Assembly (NCBI GenBank): GCA_001313365.1
Contig: BBFS01000048.1
Location: 1 to 33,659, forward strand
Direction: 5' to 3'
DNA from: Paenarthrobacter nitroguajacolicus JCM 14115
Lineage (GTDB): Bacteria > Actinomycetota > Actinomycetes > Actinomycetales > Micrococcaceae
DNA: 33,659 nucleotides
The translations under genes were made by a program, and so were the position numbers. This document shows positions 30,819 through 33,659 of this stretch, one piece after another (within the stretch, counting starts at the first letter, position 1; every line of letters starts with the position of its first letter). The notes below the pieces were generated by a model. That model saw only the letters and a program-made list of their open reading frames with translations, did no database searches and was not told the DNA's origin.

Positions 30819-32610
30819 ATGAGCAATGTCGCAGGCGGTCCGCAGGTGAATTCCCCCCCGGGAGCACTGAGCCCGGAATCCCGTGCCGCGTCGATCGAAG
30901 TCCTGAAAGCCACTGCCCAGCCGGGCAAAGAGCTCGACATCCTGATTGTTGGCGGCGGAGTAGTAGGAGCCGGTGCAGCGCTGGACGCAGTGACTCGTGG
31001 CCTCACGGTAGGCATTGTCGAGGCACGGGATTGGGCGTCCGGAACCTCCTCCCGATCGTCCAAGCTCATCCATGGCGGCCTGCGGTACTTGGAGATGCTG
31101 GATTTTGGCCTCGTCCAGGAAGCCTTCAGGAACGGGGGCTGCTGATCCAGCAGATCGCGCCGCACCTGGTGCGCCCCGTCCCCCTTCCTCTACCCGCTGA
31201 CGCGCCGCATCTGGGAGCGCCCTTACGTCGGTGCGGGCATTATGCTCTACGACACCTTGGGTCTGACCTCCGGCCACAGCCGGGGGCGTCCCCATGCACA
31301 AGCACCTCTTCCGGCGCGGAACCCTGCGCGCAGCTCCGAGCCTCAAAGAAGATGCCTTCGTCGGATCCATCCGCTACTACGACGCCAGGTGGATGATGCC
31401 CGTCTGGTGGTCAACCTTGTAAGGACTGCTGCGCACTATGGCGCCCACGCAGCGAACCGCGTCCGCGTGGTTGATTTCCTGCGCGAGGGGGGAACGCGTG
31501 GTCGGTGCCAAGGTGGAAAACCAGGAGGATGGCACAGTCTTCGAGGTCCGGGCCAAGCAGGTGGTCAACGCCACAGGCGTATGGACCGATGAAACCCAGG
31601 CAATGGTGACGGACCGTGGGCAACTCAAGGTGCGGGCCTCCAAGGGAATCCACCTTGTGGTGCCGCGCGACCGCTTCCAATCCACGGTCGGGTTGATCCT
31701 CCGCACCGAAAAATCTGTGCTCTTTGTGATCCCTTGGGGGCAGGCACTGGATCATCGGCACAACAGATACCGATTGGACGTTGGACAAGGCACACCCGGC
31801 AGCTTCCAGCAAGGACATCGATTATGTGCTGGAACATGTCAACAAGGTTCTCAAGCGTCCCCCCCTGACCCGCGAGGACGTGGAAGGCGTGTACGCAGGC
31901 CTCCGCCCCCCCCTGCTCGCTGGTGACAACGACTCCACTGCCAAACTGTCCAGGGAGCATGTGGTGGCGCACCCCCCCGTGCCCGGACTCGTGGTGGTAG
32001 CCGGCGGGAAGTACACAACGTACCGCGTCATGGCCAAAGACGCCGTGGACGAGGCAACCAGGGCCATGGACGAACGTGTTCCCTCCAGCTGCACTGAAAC
32101 AATTCCGCTCCTGGGCGCCGAGGGATTCAAAGCAGCGTGGAACCGTCGCGGCAGGTCCGCCGAGCAGGCGGGTGTGCATGTGGCACGCGTGGAGCACCTG
32201 CTCAACCGTTTCGGATCCATGACCCCCCCGAAGTCCTGGACATTATCGCTGGACGGCCGGAACTGGGTGAGCCCCCCCTTCCTGGAGCGGATGACTACTT
32301 GGCTGCCGAAGTTGTCTATGCAACAACCCACGAGGCGCGCGCCACGTTGACGACGTTCTGACCCGCCGCACCCGGATCTCCATCGAAGCGTGGGACCGGG
32401 GGTGTGTCTGCCGCGCCCGTTGTAGCTAAGCTGATGGGAGAAATCCTTGGCTGGAGCGAGACCCAGCGTGAGAGCGAAATCAAGCACTACCTGGCGCGCG
32501 TGGAAGCTGAACGACTTAGTCAGCAGCAACCCGATGACGAATCGGCCGATGCCGCGCGCATGGGAGTGGATGACATCGTTCCCCCTTCGCTGACCAGCTC
32601 AAGGAATTGA
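30819..32610 (+). CDS. glpD: Glycerol-3-phosphate dehydrogenase, FAD-dependent (frame-broken)
   Basis: Membrane-associated aerobic enzyme oxidising sn-glycerol-3-phosphate to DHAP and passing electrons to quinone. The FAD site is DILIVGGGVVGAGAALDAVT; then ASGTSSRSSKLIHGGLRYLE, RRIWERPYVGAGIMLYDTLG, DDARLVVNLVRTAAHYGA and VVNATGVWTD, RASKGIHLVVPRD, and the C-terminal VVAGGKYTTYRVMAKDAVDE. A helical C-terminal domain includes AAPVVAKLMGEILGWSE. About 590 residues. GAGGAGGGGG precedes the ATG. Breaks near 31130, 31180, 31290, 31395, 31490, 31738, 32225, 32330 and 32400, plus several Pro-adding C runs (31860, 31907, 31973). The exact C-terminus (written as SLTSSRN) depends on a C run at 32580. 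Confidence 0.94.
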
Positions 32611-32639
32611 GCCGGGAGGCCACATGGAGGGAACATAAC

Positions 32640-33129
32640 TTGGCTGAACCACTTGACCGTTACGACGCGGAACTGACCACCCCGGATACGGTCATCCTTG
32701 AACTTGTTGCCAAAGACAAGATCGATGCCGCAGCGCAACTGGCTCAGAGGCTCCACGCAGCAGGCAGGATCTCCAATCTTGAAGGCTTCCTGGAGCAAGT
32801 GCATTCGCGTGAGCACCAGCTTGCCACCGGGCTTCCGGGTGGCATAGGACTGCCGCATGCCCGAAGCGAATTCGTGGACAGGATCTCCATTGCGGTAGGC
32901 GTGACCAAGTTTGGCCATGCCTTGGACTTCGGCGCCACTGACGGTCCGGCAAACCTGGTCCTCCTTATCGCCACCCCCGGCCAGTTCCTTCTCCGACCAC
33001 CTGGAGGTTCTTGCCACGCTCGCGCGTTCCCTCTCCAAGGAGTCATTCCGGGAGTCCCTGCGCCGGGCACACGATACCGAGGTCATCTCCGAACTCATCA
33101 ACTCCAGCCTCGTGTTCTTCGACCACTAA
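32640..33129 (+). CDS. PTS EIIA component, fructose/mannitol type (one break)
   Basis: Cytosolic phosphocarrier of the PTS_EIIA_2 fold that passes phosphate from HPr to a sugar-specific EIIB. It reads TPDTVILELVAKDKIDAAAQ, LAQRLHAAGRISNLEGFLEQ, then REHQLATGLPGGIGLPHARS with the phospho-accepting His, then VDRISIAVGVTKFG. A break near 32980-32995 leads to SDHLEVLATLARSLSKESF and ISELINSSLVFFDH. About 163 residues. The TTG at 32640 is chosen because GGAGGG lies 7 nt upstream; the frame is open further up but overlaps glpD. No EIIB or EIIC gene follows, so it is an orphan in this window. It may serve a distant fructose PTS or act as a regulator. Confidence 0.87.
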
Positions 33130-33247
33130 AGATTGGGGGGGCAGGCCCTTTCGTGTCGACTTCGTCGCCACGTAGGGACCCTGCTGCCCCACTCCAGCCA
33201 ACCTCGTTTCGTTGTTCTACAGCCGGACGAAGTACGGTTAAGGGGGG
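33130..33247. other. Intergenic region before the SURF1-like gene
   Basis: About 118 bases after the EIIA stop. There is no clear terminator or strong promoter apart from the TACGGT box noted at 33233. Confidence 0.4.
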
Positions 33248-33250
33248 GTG
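33233..33250 (+). promoter_or_regulatory. Possible SURF1 -10 box
   Basis: TACGGT at 33233 is followed by TAA and seven G, then the GTG start. If the run were four G, the box would be exactly 6 nt from GTG, as in the other leaderless genes here. As written the distance is 9. Confidence 0.3.
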
Positions 33251-33659
33251 TTGAAAACCGCGTTGAAACCCCCGCTGGATCGCAGGACTGGTCTTTGCGC
33301 TTCTGTTGTCCGGGGGTGTTTGTGCTGCTCAGCCAATGGCAGCTCAGCCGGTCCGCCCAGCACGAGCCCCCCCCGCTCCGTCCAGCATCGAAGAAGTGAA
33401 ACCGCTGGTGGACGTCCTCCAGCCGGGCCAGTTCTTCCCCCGGCTCTGTCTCGGACCAGATGGTCACCGCTACGGGATCGTACGATCCCGGCAAGCAGGT
33501 CCTCGTTGAAGGCCGCCTTTACAACAACCAAAAAGGCTTCTGGATCGTCTCAGCCTTTGCCGTCAACAACGCTCCCACAATCAAGGGCGCAGGCGCCTCG
33601 CCCCAGACCTGGATTCCGGTGGCCCGCGGCTGGGTGGCGGACCCCGCCCAAGCCGGCCC
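33248..33659 (+). CDS. SURF1-like protein, partial at window end (frame-broken)
   Basis: SURF1/Shy1 family proteins help assemble cytochrome c oxidase in the membrane. After bridging indels near 33268, 33288, 33365 and 33440, the text reads VLKTALKPRWIAGLVFALLL, SGVFVLLSQWQLSRS (a transmembrane helix followed by the family WQxxR pattern), then VTATGSYDPGKQVLVEGRLY, GFWIVSAFAVNN and WIPVARGWVAD (the family's VNRGW region). The C-terminal half and second helix lie beyond 33659. GTG at 33248 is the likely start; TTG at 33251 is an alternative. The family call rests on the YDP, GRL and RGW motifs. Confidence 0.8.
   Translation, partial: MLKTALKPPLDRRTGLCASVVRGCLCCSANGSSAGPPSTSPPRSVQHRRSETAGGRPPAGPVLPPALSRTRWSPLRDRTIPASRSSLKAAFTTTKKASGSSQPLPSTTLPQSRAQAPRPRPGFRWPAAGWRTPPKPA

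Noticed and set aside
32580..32640. GlpD-EIIA fusion protein
   Set aside because: Reading through is possible if a C run is changed, but a ribosome site and TTG start for EIIA lie at 32626-32642, and separate proteins fit both families.

Overview
The window looks like chromosomal core sequence of a high-GC actinobacterium. MshA (mycothiol synthesis), a His-tailed GroEL1 next to GroES under CIRCE control, a GuaB/GuaB3 pair and a Zur-type box before a cysteine-free L36 all point there. From memory of gene content I would place it in or near Arthrobacter/Paenarthrobacter (Micrococcaceae), but the sequence alone does not prove the genus.

The dominant oddity is sequence quality. Almost every gene is broken by indels at G or C runs: runs of 4-5 are read as 5-8, with scattered losses of single bases from GG or CC. 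Essential genes (alr, tsaD, groES, groEL, guaB) are hit, and some runs carry a 3-base insertion that adds a stray Pro or Gly in conserved motifs. I treat these as consensus errors, not pseudogenes. Gene coordinates below span the reconstructed gene, reading across the breaks.

Layout. 13-3080 (-): fhs and mshA. 3193-6287: a GNAT acetyltransferase convergent with a GH4 6-phospho-glycosidase, which is divergent from a PfkB sugar kinase. 6354-10521 (+): alr-tsaE-tsaB-rimI-tsaD, tightly packed (cell-wall D-Ala and t6A tRNA modification). 10542-11704 (-): YbdK-like ligase. 11843-13201 (+): a zinc-starvation module with a Zur-like box, a COG0523/CobW-like protein lacking recognisable GTPase motifs, and zinc-independent L36. 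13227-15727: AroE-like dehydrogenase, a THUMP-like methyltransferase on the opposite strand, and a small membrane protein. 15752-17970: dual-CIRCE groES-groEL with a terminator-like hairpin between the genes. 18098-21298: LuxR-type regulator, PQ-loop protein and flavin monooxygenase. 21515-25675: two translationally coupled acyltransferase-3/SGNH paralogues. 25925-30647: guaB, an ABC exporter and guaB3. 30819-33659: glpD, a PTS EIIA protein and the start of a SURF1-like gene cut by the window end.

At least eight genes share one start architecture: a TAnnnT -10 box placed 6-7 nt before ATG/GTG with no Shine-Dalgarno, which predicts leaderless mRNAs. No tRNA, rRNA, CRISPR array, insertion sequence or prophage was seen. 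Once the breaks are bridged, no gene-free stretch exceeds 300 bases; the longest is the guaB upstream region (25676-25924, about 250 bases).
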